Source of the DNA: Psococerastis gibbosa
Lineage: Eukaryota > Arthropoda > Insecta > Psocodea > Psocidae
Length of the DNA: 64,000 nt
Direction: 5' to 3'
Assembly: GCA_963971405.1 (NCBI GenBank)
Contig: OZ020484.1
Coordinates: 32,572,770 to 32,636,769, forward strand
Shown here: positions 1-10,484 of the stretch, one piece after another
Numbering within the stretch: position 1 is the first letter of the stretch
Layout of the letters: each line of letters starts with the position of its first letter
Notes under the pieces: generated by a model
The model's input: the letters and a program-made list of their open reading frames with translations, nothing else
Database searches by the model: none
What the model was told of the DNA's origin: nothing
Position numbers and translations under genes: made by a program

Positions 1-149
1 CTTATCACAAACACAGTTATGCGGGATGTCGCCTAGTCTAAAGACTCTTTGAAACACTATTCTACCATAATATTGTGAAAATCACTATTCTAGCGGTAAA
101 TTATTATTGGCGTTTCTACTTCCAATGACAGATAAATATTCAAGACATG

Positions 150-525
150 TAAAAGGACTTAATGAAAACGAACAACAGACAAGACAGTAAAATACCTGTC
201 AGAGGACAAGAAGTGATAGGATTAGGAGTGAAGTGATATGAAGAAGGCAGAGGAACCATTGGTAGAGAAGATAGCGAGAAAGTGTCTGGTTCGGATACGT
301 ACGGTAATGAGAATGGATACCAGCAAAGATGCGAAGAAGTGGCTGGAAGAAGAAATAAAGGGAACACGAAGAAGAGGAAGACCAAAGAGAAGGTATTGGA
401 ACCAAATTGAGAACTATCTCAGGCGAGTGGAACTAGATGTTGAAAGATAAGGAGAGGAGTGGAGGGGGCTCTCATATCACACCTGGGCAACTGGTGCTGA
501 TTCTAGGTGATGATGATGAGAAGGA
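150..525 (+). mobile_element. LINE 3' end (non-LTR retrotransposon C-terminus)
   Basis: The translation from 238 to 450 gives MRMDTSKDAKKWLEEE and then GTRRRGRPKRRYWNQIE, the pattern found near the C-terminus of many arthropod LINE reverse transcriptase proteins (GRPR..W..QIE.DLR). After a frame change near 450 the typical tail continues (DKEEWRGLSYHTWATGAD), followed by a TGATGATGATGAG tail. Only the last part of the ORF is present, so this is a 5'-truncated dead copy. It lies in the intron downstream of the last visible calcium-channel exon. Confidence 0.8.
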
Positions 526-530
526 ATCAT

Positions 531-2870
531 CCTCAATATTTGAAGGTCTTTAAAAAACAATACTCAACACTATGTATCCAGCTATCAACAAAACAATCCT
601 TAAAGGCGTCGTGTATTCAAATTTAAAAAATCAAAACAGCAATAAATTCTTGTAATCGCAGGTAGTTAGGCTTCTAGTCAGGGCATTGTATATTGTTTTA
701 GGGATTTGTTGCCTTCCGGGTCATGACTACCTGATGACCCATCTATGTCGATTGGAGTCCTCACTCAACCTGAGAATTCCCTTGTATGTTGACACGAAAC
801 AGTGGATGCAGAGCATTTAAGAGACTGCACGGCACGGTGATGACCTACTACTGACAGAAGTCAATCTCTACAGGTCAACGCGTAACGGAATGGCTCAATA
901 GCCAATAGTGGGCGTTGGCTGGTAAGTAAGTTTTAGGGGTTTGCGAACTCCTACTGACTCTTAGCAATCCCGATTCAGATGGGCACTTTAGTCTGAGATC
1001 ACTGCATAGAATGCACATTTTTCAGATTCCAGATAAAATAAGTCAATGAAAAGAGAAATTTAAACCAACCCCTCGAGCTACCTATTAGAAGAAGCATCAT
1101 TTTGTGTTTGCAGCTATTTATAAACTTATACTCCCACTGGTAGAGAACGCCATTCTCCGAATAATACAACACCGAATCTGCCGAGCTCTCTCAAGAGATT
1201 TCCCCTGACAGAAACAGGGTACAAAACGAAAGCTTTAAACCTATTATTGTACATCTACATTGCTGGCAACAATACGAGTAAAAAGTTGTTAACACAATCA
1301 TGTCAAACAGGAAGTAGAAACTAGGCATGGTGTTAATAGAAAGATTAACATTTTCTATTCTAGACTAGCGTAATTTGACACAGGATTCTATTCTAGTTAA
1401 GCTTTTAACCTGTAAAATAAATTTTAGTATTTTTGAAACAGTTCTAGTCAACTATTATAGAGGTCAAACAGTCTAAACACCTATAACAAAAAATGGGTTA
1501 GTGTCACTGTTAATGGTTCACCTCCAGAGTGTATACAATTTAATAAATATATATATATATATATATATATGATACGACATCGTAGGTTCAGGCGGTTCAG
1601 GGGGACACCATCAGGTATTCCCGTGATGCGACAGTTTTAAGGACATGTACAAACGATGGAATGGCGGACATGGCTAGAAATGCTACGTATACGTAAAAAC
1701 AGAAAAAAAAAGTAGGGCTGGACTGTAGCTTCAAAATTGTTTGCAAAAGACGCTATAAAGCCCTGTTTCGCCTTATACTATACATGCTCTCCAAAGCCTG
1801 GCCAGAAAATATAGCAATTCTCAGACACGATTCAACAACCGTTTGCGTGAAATCCAGGGCCCTTTCCACAACACAACATGCGGTAAGTTTTTTTTCTATT
1901 TTGGGGGATATTTTATCCTTGTGCCCCTGCCCCATTTTGCCCCCTGCTTAGTATTACAGCTACTTCGTTTTTCAAAACTTTTTGTCGCATGGGATCTTGC
2001 GGAATTTAGACTTTTTTAGCTTTCACTTATATGAGCAAAGTCCTACTTTTGTTTCTCTATTTGGTTCGGGTATGCTTTAACATGATGAAACCACTCTAAA
2101 CAATTGCATATCCTGTCTGACTAGCGTGTGTTTGCTTTCTGACAGGTTTAGACTATCTCTAACATTTACACGATCATTGAAACCATTGGACAAATGCTCT
2201 GACTGTAGGTTCCTTCAAGTTAATATTTCCTACAAGAAGCATTGTGCTTCCACAAGCTATGGCAATGGCTTTTTGTATGTTTTTATTTTGAATCGTCTCT
2301 TGTAAAAAATACCACTTGGCTTCTAGAAAGGATTATGCGGCTTCATTTCCATTATTATAGCTCTATTTAAAAAAAAATTGACATTTACAAAGTGCAGCTA
2401 ACGAACTAAAATGTTTTGAGCCATTCCATCGATACAACCACCCTTAAAACGGACATCCACTATGGCCCCCGGTACAAGAGAAATTTGTAAAAACTCATTT
2501 ACAAAGTTAACATGTCTAGAGGTGAAATCAGCACTAATACCAGTAAGACTAGCTCTAAAACTGTTTAACTACGCAATTTTCCGAGCGGTTTCTGCCCTCT
2601 TACTTGGGATGCGAGAAACGAGTTTCAAAGGCCTGAGTACACGGAAGGAGCGTAGCATGCGGAGGTCGAAATCCACATTCGACTCCGCAAAAATGGTCAT
2701 TGACCTGAAAAAAACCGTTACAACCTACATCTACACTTGTTATTATGTATTTTACGATTAAAAATTAAAGAAAGAATTGGATATTCCATTACTTTAAACG
2801 TTTAGTAAAAATTTAATTAAAAAAAAACCGGTACGAGTGAACCCGTGTGTGCTTTTTCTACTTCTACTAT
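531..2870. other. Intronic sequence without recognised genes
   Basis: AT-rich sequence with no exon-like ORF. The only clear element is a (TA)n run at 1547-1570. I looked for the next calcium-channel exons on the minus strand (IS4-S5, with a motif like RVLRPLKLVSG) and did not find them, so they probably lie left of position 1. Confidence 0.5.
1547..1570. repeat. (AT)n microsatellite
   Basis: Twelve uninterrupted AT dinucleotides. Confidence 0.95.
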
Positions 2871-2877
2871 AAATTTA

Positions 2878-2917
2878 AAAAAATAAAAATAAAAATAAAA
2901 AAAATAAAAAAAATAGT
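2878..2917. repeat. A-rich low-complexity tract
   Basis: Repeated AAAAT / AAAAAAAT units, possibly the A-rich tail of an old retroposon. Confidence 0.8.
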
Positions 2918-2924
2918 ATAGGTA

Positions 2925-3165
2925 CCGAGACCGACAATTTGATTAGTTTCAAGGTAAATAATTGTCCTAGAGTTCAATTTTGGTTGCCTCGCCTTTCCCC
3001 CATCCCAAATCACTGAATCGAACGAAGGTACGATTTCATAGTATAGAACGGGCAGAGACAGTAAATATAATACAGCTCAGTTATAATGGCACGGTATGCA
3101 ATGTATTTTGAATTATCCATAATTTCTTCAAAAAATAATGTTTTATTCAAAACCAAAATTTACTT
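2925..3165 (+). repeat. Partial copy of the GACA-core family (5' region, divergent)
   Basis: The segment GGTAAATAATTGTCCTAG, followed by ATCCCAAATCACTGAATCG and AGAACGGGCAGA, matches the 5' part of the copies at 29.2 kb and 33.8 kb. The microsatellite core and the 3' hairpin are absent. Confidence 0.55.
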
Positions 3166-3179
3166 AATAGCGACTACAA

Positions 3180-4081
3180 TATATGCGGATGCACGTTATT
3201 TGTGAAAATGCAGAGGAACACCTTTCTTTTATTTACTAAGTCTTAAGTTATTTCTCCACGATCAATATTGTATGTAAAATTTGATTTTGAAGAGAAAACC
3301 TATTTGCTCTTAACATAATGTCTGCATAATTTTCTTTAATTCTTTGTTTTACGTTATTCTGAGACACAATTAAACTAATGCGGTCTATTAGATGTTTTGA
3401 ACTCGATAAATAGAGCACTACTGAGCAAAATCCAAGGCTAAAATCTGAGCTAATGTAGTTTCGACAATGGAATACCCCGGATATTCTAAAAGAATGCTTA
3501 TTATTCTATAGCTGTCCTTCACACCCGACCTTGACAATCAAGGTGCATGCTAAAATATAAAAAGCCCCAAAATAACTCTGACCTGCTCCGCAAAGGCAAA
3601 TGCGCCCTTTCTGGCGAACCCTTCGAAATTTCCACTCGACTGTTTAACCCAGTCGGGTGACAACTCATTTAGGTAAGTTACCTTGTTTTGCTCGAAATAA
3701 TAAGTTTCCAATAGATACATAAAGGCTCCTATTTTTTTCGTTCGCAGTAGCTGACATCTGAAGGATACCGTTTGTCCATGTACAATAAAGTTCAGCCATG
3801 TTTTCCTTTATCCCATGAAGCGATAAACTAACACTCTTTTATAAGGATTATTTTTGTATTGCTTTGATTGTACTATATTTATAGCCAAGCGAAGCTGATA
3901 ATTTTATTGTTTAAATATGCTGCTGGTGCAAAGGGGATATGATGTTTTGACCAGTCCCACATATTAATAAAACACTCAGGTTTGGTTCATGTACATTAGT
4001 GATAATTTTAGTTCAAGTACGTTTGTCTTTGACTAGGGTAATTGATCGATTGTATCAGCTACGAATAAGAATTTAACTTAC
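3180..4081. other. Intron downstream of channel exon IS2-S3
   Basis: No ORF or repeat recognised. The intron starts with a consensus donor, GTAAGT on the minus strand at 4081-4076. Confidence 0.5.
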
Positions 4082-4221
4082 CCAGTGACTACAACTACGA
4101 AGTCCATCATGTTCCAAATGTTACGTAAATATGAACCGCGGTGAAGTACAAAACCTAAAGCTAAGATTTTTAGGGAGGCTTCTACACAAAATATACACAG
4201 GAAATAAGTCTCCGTCTTCTC
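4082..4221 (-). CDS. cac: Cav2 calcium channel alpha-1, exon encoding IS2 to start of IS3
   Basis: This exon forms part of the voltage sensor of domain I of the presynaptic-type calcium channel, a plasma-membrane protein that admits Ca2+ on depolarisation. The 140-nt exon is bounded on the minus strand by TATTTGCAG and GG|GTAAGT. It encodes residues 163-209 of the visible product: [20 protein letters not shown] (IS2), the S2-S3 loop [10 protein letters not shown], and [11 protein letters not shown] (start of IS3). The charge-transfer-centre residues are in place: F173 and E176 in S2 and D202 in S3. The sequence is of Cav2 (cacophony) type; Cav1 channels have clearly different residues here. 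The exon starts in phase 0 and ends after two bases of a Gly codon. From memory, vertebrate CACNA1 genes have an exon of the same length at this place. The next exons lie outside the window. Confidence 0.96.
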
Positions 4222-5366
4222 CTGCAAATAAAAGGAAATAGTGAGCAAATGCAAGAATTTGACAATATTTAAAGGTTTATTTAGAGTTGTACCTTTTATT
4301 TTGTGGAATAACTGTTTAAAATATTGTAAGTTAAACCCAATTTCTAGTGTTCTTTACCCTCAATTTTAGAATAGCCGCTATACAGCTGTAAAAGGGAACC
4401 AGCTCTTTAAGTAAGTCAAACAACCAGTTTTTTTTCTAACCCATACGAGCTAATGTCACAATAACCTGATGCAATTTTTACAATTATTTTACGATACACT
4501 CTCATTAGCAGTTTTATTTACGATGCACAAACGTTAACTACTATGCGCTTGTGTATACCGGCTCCCATTTCAGATGAATTTAAGAAGTTAGCAATAAACA
4601 GTGCATTTACAATGTTACGGCAATTACACTGAGTACAAGTGTACAACACAAGCAATTTAATGTCAGAATAAATCAAAAATGAATTACTCGAAGTCGATTA
4701 CAACCACAGCAATTAGCTATTAACAGCTAGACTTGATCCTCAGGCCGGATTTATAGAATACTTAACATAACCTTAGCCATGACCGTGGCCTTAAGAAAGT
4801 TAAAAACTGGAAACTTTAAATACCTTATGGATCTAGAGGATATAAGGCCGCGGTCACGTTCTTTGTGAATGCTTCCTTAAGAGGAAATACTACGTAGAAA
4901 ATTGGCACCCCAAAATTAAATACTTTCCATTTTTTATTTAATAACTCAGCAAGTTATTAAAAATTTGGCTCATTTAAGTTGCAGAAGACTACTTTGTGCA
5001 TGACGTAATCGGGTATTTTTACTTTTCGGGTTTGTAATTTTTCAAAAAATCCCAGATTACGCGAAATTTTAGTCCCCTCTGGTTTTTATGAAAAAACTAA
5101 TGAACCAAATATTAAAATTTCCTATTATATGATGCATGAAGTAGCCTTTTACAACTTACATGAGCTAAATCTTCACAACTTTCTTTGTTAATGAATTAAA
5201 AAATAAAGTCAATAAAAACAGTAAATTTTGGGGTGCTAATTTTCTACGTAGTATAATTATGTCCTCTTAACTAAATACAGTGTTTACTTTTATGTTTACG
5301 GTTAAGGTATGTTAGGTTTTCTATAAATCAGCCTTACTCATATTAGGCCATAGGTTCTCGACTTAC
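4222..5366 (-). other. Intron 3 of cac (U2 type, 1,145 bp)
   Basis: It runs between exons IS1 and IS2-S3 with GTAAGT and TTTGCAG ends, phase 0. It holds one TTAA-flanked foldback element (4877-5270); the remainder is unique AT-rich sequence. Confidence 0.9.
4877..5270. mobile_element. TTAA-flanked foldback MITE, copy A
   Basis: The 394-bp element is flanked by TTAA on both sides (4877-4880 and 5267-5270). The ends are inverted repeats: GAGGAAATACTACGTAG and AAAATTGGCACCCC on the left, with their complement on the right, and the arms continue to pair towards the centre (the GGCTCAT..AAGT..AGAAGACTACTT region against its complement). No coding capacity. TTAA target choice is that of piggyBac-type transposases, so this is inferred to be a non-autonomous relative. 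Copies B (12.9 kb) and C (48.6 kb) belong to the same family. Confidence 0.85.
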
Positions 5367-5472
5367 CAGTTTTTGAGCTAAAGGGGTCCTATCGCCGTTC
5401 GGCAGATGTTCCTCCAGGGCCAAGACCACACAATTGGCAATGATAGTGAGGAGAACAGCGTACTCGAAAGGA
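5367..5472 (-). CDS. cac: Cav2 calcium channel alpha-1, exon encoding IS1
   Basis: This 106-nt exon encodes residues 127-162: [20 protein letters not shown] is transmembrane segment IS1 and [16 protein letters not shown] the S1-S2 loop. Both are diagnostic of Cav2/cacophony channels. The donor is AAACTG|GTAAGT, phase 0. The acceptor is unusual: the reading frame P-P-F-E requires the exon to begin with the T at 5472, directly after an AC dinucleotide rather than AG, and a perfect U12 branch-site motif sits just upstream. The exon is therefore entered through a minor-class AT-AC intron. The first base completes the Pro codon (CC|T) started in the exon at 8782. Confidence 0.96.
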
Positions 5473-5490
5473 GTAAGCATAGTTAAGGAA
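5473..5490 (-). other. U12-type 3' splice site (AC) with branch-point motif
   Basis: On the minus strand TTCCTTAACT (5490-5481) matches the U12 branch-site consensus TTCCTTAAC. It is followed, about ten bases after the branch adenosine, by the terminal AC at 5474-5473. The spacing is typical for minor-class introns. Confidence 0.9.
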
Positions 5491-7029
5491 AACAATCGTA
5501 TTTGACAGTTGACATTGTTCCTAGCGTCCTAGCCAAGCAAAGCCGTGCAATAATTGTCTAGCGCTAGCTTAATGTTTACATCCGTGTTACTTAAAGGATT
5601 TTAGTAGTCTACTGATAGGGATTAAGACTTTCAAACTGTAATTTTTTTCTTGTCTGTCTTCAAAATTATGACAGGGTTTTTATGGGACTTCGAACTGAAA
5701 ACTGCAATGCCCCTGATGTAAATGTAATTTGAGCTGCCATTTAGGCTTAGAGCCAATGTAGCGATTGGAACAACACGACTGCAATAACATTTCCGATCAG
5801 ATAAGCTGTTCTTGTTCACTTTAAATAATAAATTCAGTGATATAACTCTGCTTTTGCAAATTTAACATAATTTAACCTCACGTCGTCCACTTTGTCATTG
5901 TTTACAAAACTTATAAAATAAACAAAATAATTTCAAAATGGCCGCTAAGCGTGACAGGAAGGCGGGAAAATACACCGCCAATATTTTAAAAGTTTGATCG
6001 TAGTTTGTCAGAACTTCTAAAAATATTTATTAACTTCAAATTTATTCGGTATATTTTTTTGACAGAAGACGGAATGCAACATATTACTTTATACTACTTG
6101 TATAATTTTATTAATCTTTATAAAAATAGAATATATTGAATAAACATATTAAACCAAATTAATGGTACCGGTACCGTAAAATATTGCCTCCGTGATTGAA
6201 GTCAATGCAGTGTTAACTATAAAAAAAATAGCGATGACTATATTCAGTCATTGCAGTATTAAATTAAATTTAAATCAGACTCAACCAAGAAAAAATAGTT
6301 GTGTTACAGACTGGAAAATGTGTTCAAAATAAATAAAAGTCTAGAACTAACTTGCCACGTAGACACATTTATTATTGGTTACGGTACTTCTCTTGATAAG
6401 CCTAATTTGAAAATCAGAATAATTCAATCTGCCAGCAGCTCCAATTACTCACTCGCACTTCTTACAACTGCCGTCATTAATGCTGATTGCACTTGCTTCT
6501 CATTTCAAAATCCGTTTAATTCAAGTTCATTCATTCTATGTTGAGTTACAATGGCAGGTCACTAATCATGTAAGGTGTGTATCTAGGTAGACTAGCACAG
6601 GTATGCGGTCACGCCAAAACCAGCTAACTTGTGCTACTGAATGCCATAATATCAGTAGTAGGCCTACAATATACAAAGTAACTAGAGTTCTATATTCTAC
6701 AATAGAAGATATGGGACACTCGTACTCGCATATTTTTTTTTTTAAATTTTAGTGGCATCTGCCACATCTTCAATAATCAATCAGAGTATATCCAAACATA
6801 AACCCGTCGTGGTTGTAATGAGCTGTGCTCTGATTGGCGGAAGAAGTAAGATAATGAGCATCCGACTCCATTCGAGTGCAGAATCGAAAATTTTTTATTT
6901 ACATTAACGTGTATATGGAATCAATTACCTGGCCACCGATTCCGAGTGGTATAATTTGTAGATGCTATCATTTTTGTCGTTATTCAAAGATAAGTTGAAC
7001 TTTCGAGCGTATTGTAATTTACTTTCGAA

Positions 7030-8060
7030 ATAAGAAAAAGAATTGGTTGTCTATATGTCGGTCGTAAAGTCGGTTTACGGACGACAGTATAACGTGACAA
7101 TGCCTAAATTACTGAATCTTACTTAAATAATATAGCCTATGGCTGGAAAGAGAAAAAAAGTGGAAAAGCCCTTAAGTAGTTTGAATTTTTTAAATAGAGA
7201 ATAACGCAAACGAAAGAAGCCTCTTTTTTGTTGAAAATATAGCATGGCCTGAAATAGGAGGAATAGACAAAGCAATGGGTATAATTTAAATTAAGATAGG
7301 CCTTCCACTTCAGCCCAAAAAATTGCATTAAACCCGCCCATGCAATTCAAATGGCATGGCTGGAAATGTGTAATTTTTTTTAACAATTTTGTGTTCCACT
7401 CGTGTTTAAGCCTTAAGGGGGGAAGGGGTGAAGTTGAAACTATGTATTTATATACGTTTGAAACCTTAATTCATACTGCTTCTAATGAGACATTAAAAAT
7501 TAATTTCAGCTGAAAATTGCAGGCTGTGGAATTTTTTTATTCTACGCATGTAAATTGAAAAGTACCCTTTGAACCTGTTTTCCGCCGAAACACGGATGGC
7601 TTATACACTCATCTGAGCCTGAACAAAGAGACAGATAGTAAAACTGAATATATGTCTGGAAAGAGTAAAAAAGGTGGAAAAGAACTAAAGTAGTTTGAAG
7701 TTTTAAAATTGACATTAACACCCCCAAAAACGCGGCCGAGAAAGGCATATTTTCGATGAAAATCGGGCCAAATTTGGGTGCACCTCCTCACGTTTCCGCC
7801 CCCCAAAGTCGAACCCCTTGCCCTATCGCAACAAATAGAGCATGTCCTGAAAGAGGAAGAATGGACGAAGACATGGGTATAATTTTAATTGAGATAGACC
7901 TTCTACGTCTGCCCAAAAAGTTGCTTTAAACCCGCGTTACGGATGAATATAACGGATGCGCATAACGCATCGTAATAACACTTTTTCGTACATGCTCCTA
8001 GTATTCCAGCCAGCGCTCATCGATTTATTAGACGTTGTCACGTCAAAAACTAAAATTACA
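7030..8060 (+). repeat. Composite interspersed repeat R, copy 1
   Basis: About 1 kb shared with the inverted copy at 22995-24560. Its left end (GTCGGTTTACGGACGACAG then AACGTGACAATGCCTAAAT) and right end (GACGTGACAACGTCTAATAA on the opposite strand) share the inverted motif ACGTGACAAYG. Inside are two related modules in direct orientation, about 7137-7332 and 7655-7932. Both start CTGGAAAGAG.AAAAAA and end GCCCAAAAA.TTGC.TTAAACCCGC, with a spacer of about 320 bp between them. No coding capacity. This looks like a non-autonomous DNA transposon; the superfamily is unknown. Confidence 0.75.
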
Positions 8061-8104
8061 GGTTAATATCATCATACTGTGCAGAAGGTGACCCTGACAT
8101 TGTA

Positions 8105-8335
8105 TAGTCCTGTCTATATACAACCCGACCACACAACAATAAGTACCTACTCAAAGACGTTTGGCGAGACTTGCTTTTTTAACGCAGAAAGTTCGTCATA
8201 TTCAGGATAAATTGAAGCAACTTGTATATGTACAATATGAAGGATAAGAGCAATAAGACCTTAGAGTATTATGAGTAGGTATTAAAAAAATGAAGTGTCT
8301 TCGTATTGTGGTCGAGTATAGGTGTATTCCCGAAT
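8105..8335. repeat. Possible small foldback element
   Basis: The segments CTATATACAACCCGACCAC (left) and TCGTATTGTGGTCGAGTATA (right) are imperfect inverted repeats. The right motif recurs at 34532-34552 (TCGTATTGTGGTCGGGTAG), so it is interspersed. Boundaries are uncertain. Confidence 0.35.
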
Positions 8336-8772
8336 ATGTAGTGTCACTGTCAGCAGTGTTGAAGTTAGGTAGCACCAACAGGGTGGCATCAGGCTACCTT
8401 TATGACTGTTAATTCATTTCCCAAGCAGCTGCTTAGTAGCTCATAATGAATTAGAATGATGATGTAACCCATTTGAAAGTCAATATTGAACCATTACAAG
8501 AGTTGAAGGTACAAAACGAAAGAAGAAGAACAACGTTCGGAACCATAGGCAGGGTAATCTATTCCGATTCCGTGAGCTAACCAAATCTCGATTCGATCAA
8601 CTCCGGTATAAAGTCCGCCCAAGCTATTCTAGAATTGACACCAAAATCGAGAAGTAGGTCGAAATCGGACGCCCCCATACGAAGAAGGTGGCACCAGAAA
8701 TAAAAAATGTCCTTGGTGGGAGTGAAAGTCATAATATATCTCTCCTACACATAACTCTATACGAGACTATTA

Positions 8773-8781
8773 AAAGGATAT
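8773..8781 (-). other. U12-type 5' splice site (AT)
   Basis: The minus strand reads TGGCC|ATATCCTTT, the exact consensus of AT-AC minor-class donors, directly after the exon encoding FIIEWP. Confidence 0.93.
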
Positions 8782-8967
8782 GGCCACTCGATGATAAAGC
8801 GAGTATAGCGGCGCACGATGTTTTCTTCGCCAAAGAAGAATAGCGACGTGGGGAGTTTGGCCCCTGGAGGTTGCTGCTGATGTTTGCCCATGTGGCTGGG
8901 CGCCCCCGGGCAGTCACGATATCCAGGCCGAGCTCTCTGCTGGGCGGCTTCCTGCGCTGCAGCGAGC
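8782..8967 (-). CDS. cac: Cav2 calcium channel alpha-1, cytoplasmic N-terminus exon
   Basis: This 186-nt exon encodes residues 65-127: LAAAQEAAQQRARPGY, then a Pro/Gln-rich linker, then LPTSLFFFGEENIVRRYTR and FIIEWP, the conserved lead-in to domain I of Cav2 channels (Drosophila cac has a closely similar TSLF....RRYT.FIIEWP stretch). The acceptor is CTTTTCTGTTGCAG. The first base (G) completes the Met codon AT|G left by the exon at 51091, and the last two bases (CC) start the Pro codon finished by the exon at 5472. The donor is the U12 motif ATATCCTTT. Shadow ORFs on both strands over this exon are not genes. Decayed copies of the 5' half of this exon lie at about 9060-9300. Confidence 0.96.
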
Positions 8968-9059
8968 CTGCAACAGAAAAGAAGAAACCACTGATAAAGC
9001 CACGAATGTCAAAACAAGATCAAATCATAAGAATGCAACAATAAAGTCGATGGGCGCTC

Positions 9060-9335
9060 CTAGACCCTCATGCCGACGGATTACGGCCCTGCAGCGAGCT
9101 CATGTAGAAGAGAAACAAACCGCAGAGGGAGCCAAATGTAGAAACCACGAACTGAGGATAGAAGGCCAAAGCTTAGTAATGCATCAAGAATGAAGGCCGT
9201 CGGGACATCCAGGCCGAGCTTTCGGCTGAGTTGCATCATTTACTATAGCGAGCTTGCAACAAAAAAGGAAACAAGATGCCATAAAACCCAAGAGAAGGTC
9301 AAAGAAGATCAAAATATAAGAATACTACATTAAGC
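9060..9335 (-). pseudogene. Decayed tandem copies of the 5' half of the 8782-8967 exon
   Basis: On the minus strand, 9253-9205 reads GCTCGCT, then 29 bases, then GCTCGGCCTGGATGTC. This has the same spacing as the real exon (GCTCGCT...GCTCGGCCTGGATATC) and the frame is kept without indels: LAIVNDATQPKARPGCPDG against LAAAQEAAQQRARPGYRDC. The upstream tract is also copied (TTTTTTGTTGCAAG for TTTTCTGTTGCAG), so the acceptor is altered. Flanking sequence (GATCAAA.ATAAGAATRC) is duplicated too. A shorter piece with GAGCTCGCTGCAG lies near 9091. Spacings of 134 and 150 bp indicate an old tandem duplication of about 140 bp that included the splice acceptor. Probably not functional. Confidence 0.65.
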
Positions 9336-9833
9336 ATACTACAAGGGCAGGCCGTACCTCACTCATCCGATATAACATATACTGAATCACCGATCTCTTC
9401 TTATATATTATATTTTTTACACAATCAGAGAGATCAACTCGACAAATGCAATAAAGCATGCCAATGAATATTAGTGGATAAGCTCTAGACTACATACTGC
9501 ATTTAAGGTACAGCTAGCGCTAATTACCCCCCCCCCCCAAAAAAAAAGAACTATCTCTTAATTAAAAAGCGCCATAGATGTAGGGAAAGTTAAGTCACGC
9601 AGTACTCCCCGCGAACCATTATCGCGAACGCCCTTTCTACACCCCCCCCCCCCCTACCTTGCCCATACCCGTTGCATGTTTGTTTTTCCTTGTTACAATA
9701 TCCACGGGCCCTCCCTGAAATCAATCGCAGCCCATCTTTTCAGGAACAATTTCCTTCAATAATTCTTCTCCAAATGGGCCTGTTTAGCCTATAAATAATT
9801 TGCAATAGTAGTGGTAAGTTATAGTACTAGTTT

Positions 9834-10051
9834 CAGTGGCGGGTCCAGCTTTTTATTTGGGGATGGCCGAAATTGGCACCCTTTGCTAACAAAGTTAAAC
9901 CGGTGTACGGTAGTCAATTTGGATTAAGTTACATATTTATTTTTAATTAGATATTAATTAGTTACTTTTACTAAATTCGTCTCATTTTGGTGCTCTTCAG
10001 GGCACTTGAGGGGGTCATGACCCCGTTGCCCCCTCCGTGGACCCACCACTG
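9834..10051. mobile_element. hAT-like MITE with CAGTGGCGGGTCCA termini
   Basis: It begins CAGTGGCGGGTCCAGC and ends GTGGACCCACCACTG, an imperfect terminal inverted repeat, with an internal GGGGGTCATGACCCC palindrome. The CAGTGGCGG start is typical of hAT-type ends. Related copies lie at 24868, 50433 and 54470. No clear 8-bp target duplication is left. Confidence 0.65.
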
Positions 10052-10263
10052 TGTTATGGCGGACGAGACGGGAAGAGGTGGAATCTTTATTTGAAATAGT
10101 GGACTAGACTGTTATGTGTTTACGAGAGATCTGTTATAAATATGTAAGTGTAGTTTAGTAAGTTAGATCAAGTCTAATTGAATTTTTTCCTTTTTCTTTA
10201 GTTTTAGAGTAGGGTAAATTGTTATAGGTCTTCATGTGGGGCTTTACAATTATTGTATTTAAA

Positions 10264-10326
10264 TGGTTAACTATATTTAATTCATTCATTCATTCATCCA
10301 TCCATTCATTCATTTATTCATTCATA
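10264..10326. repeat. (CATT)n microsatellite
   Basis: Runs of ATTC with a few CATC and TATT variants. Possibly the 3' tail of the LINE fragment that follows, but in that case it would lie at the wrong distance. Confidence 0.85.
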
Positions 10327-10484
10327 GGGAAGATTTTCTATCCCCCGGCCGTGTTAGTAACACAACCGACTCTTGTTGCTCCAAATAGTATGGCGAATAC
10401 ATAAATTATTATAATATACGTTATTAATTTTATATTTATTTATTCAATAGTAGGTACTTCTTCTATTGAGGTCACAATCTCAAC

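Larger units (their letters stand above)
5473..8781 (-). other. Intron 2 of cac, AT-AC minor class, 3,309 bp
   Basis: It starts ATATCCTTTT and ends CTTAC on the minus strand, interrupting a Pro codon after two bases between W126 and P128. It contains the composite repeat at 7030-8060 and a possible small foldback element at 8105-8335. Sequence from 5491 to 7029 has no recognised gene or repeat. Confidence 0.9.

Noticed and set aside
3520-3680. Less AT-rich stretch as a further channel exon
   Set aside because: The translations contain no S4 or pore motif and no usable splice-site pair.
8729-8917. Minus-strand 62-residue frame over the 8782-8967 exon
   Set aside because: It is a different frame from the one that encodes FIIEWP and joins the neighbouring exons, so it is a shadow.
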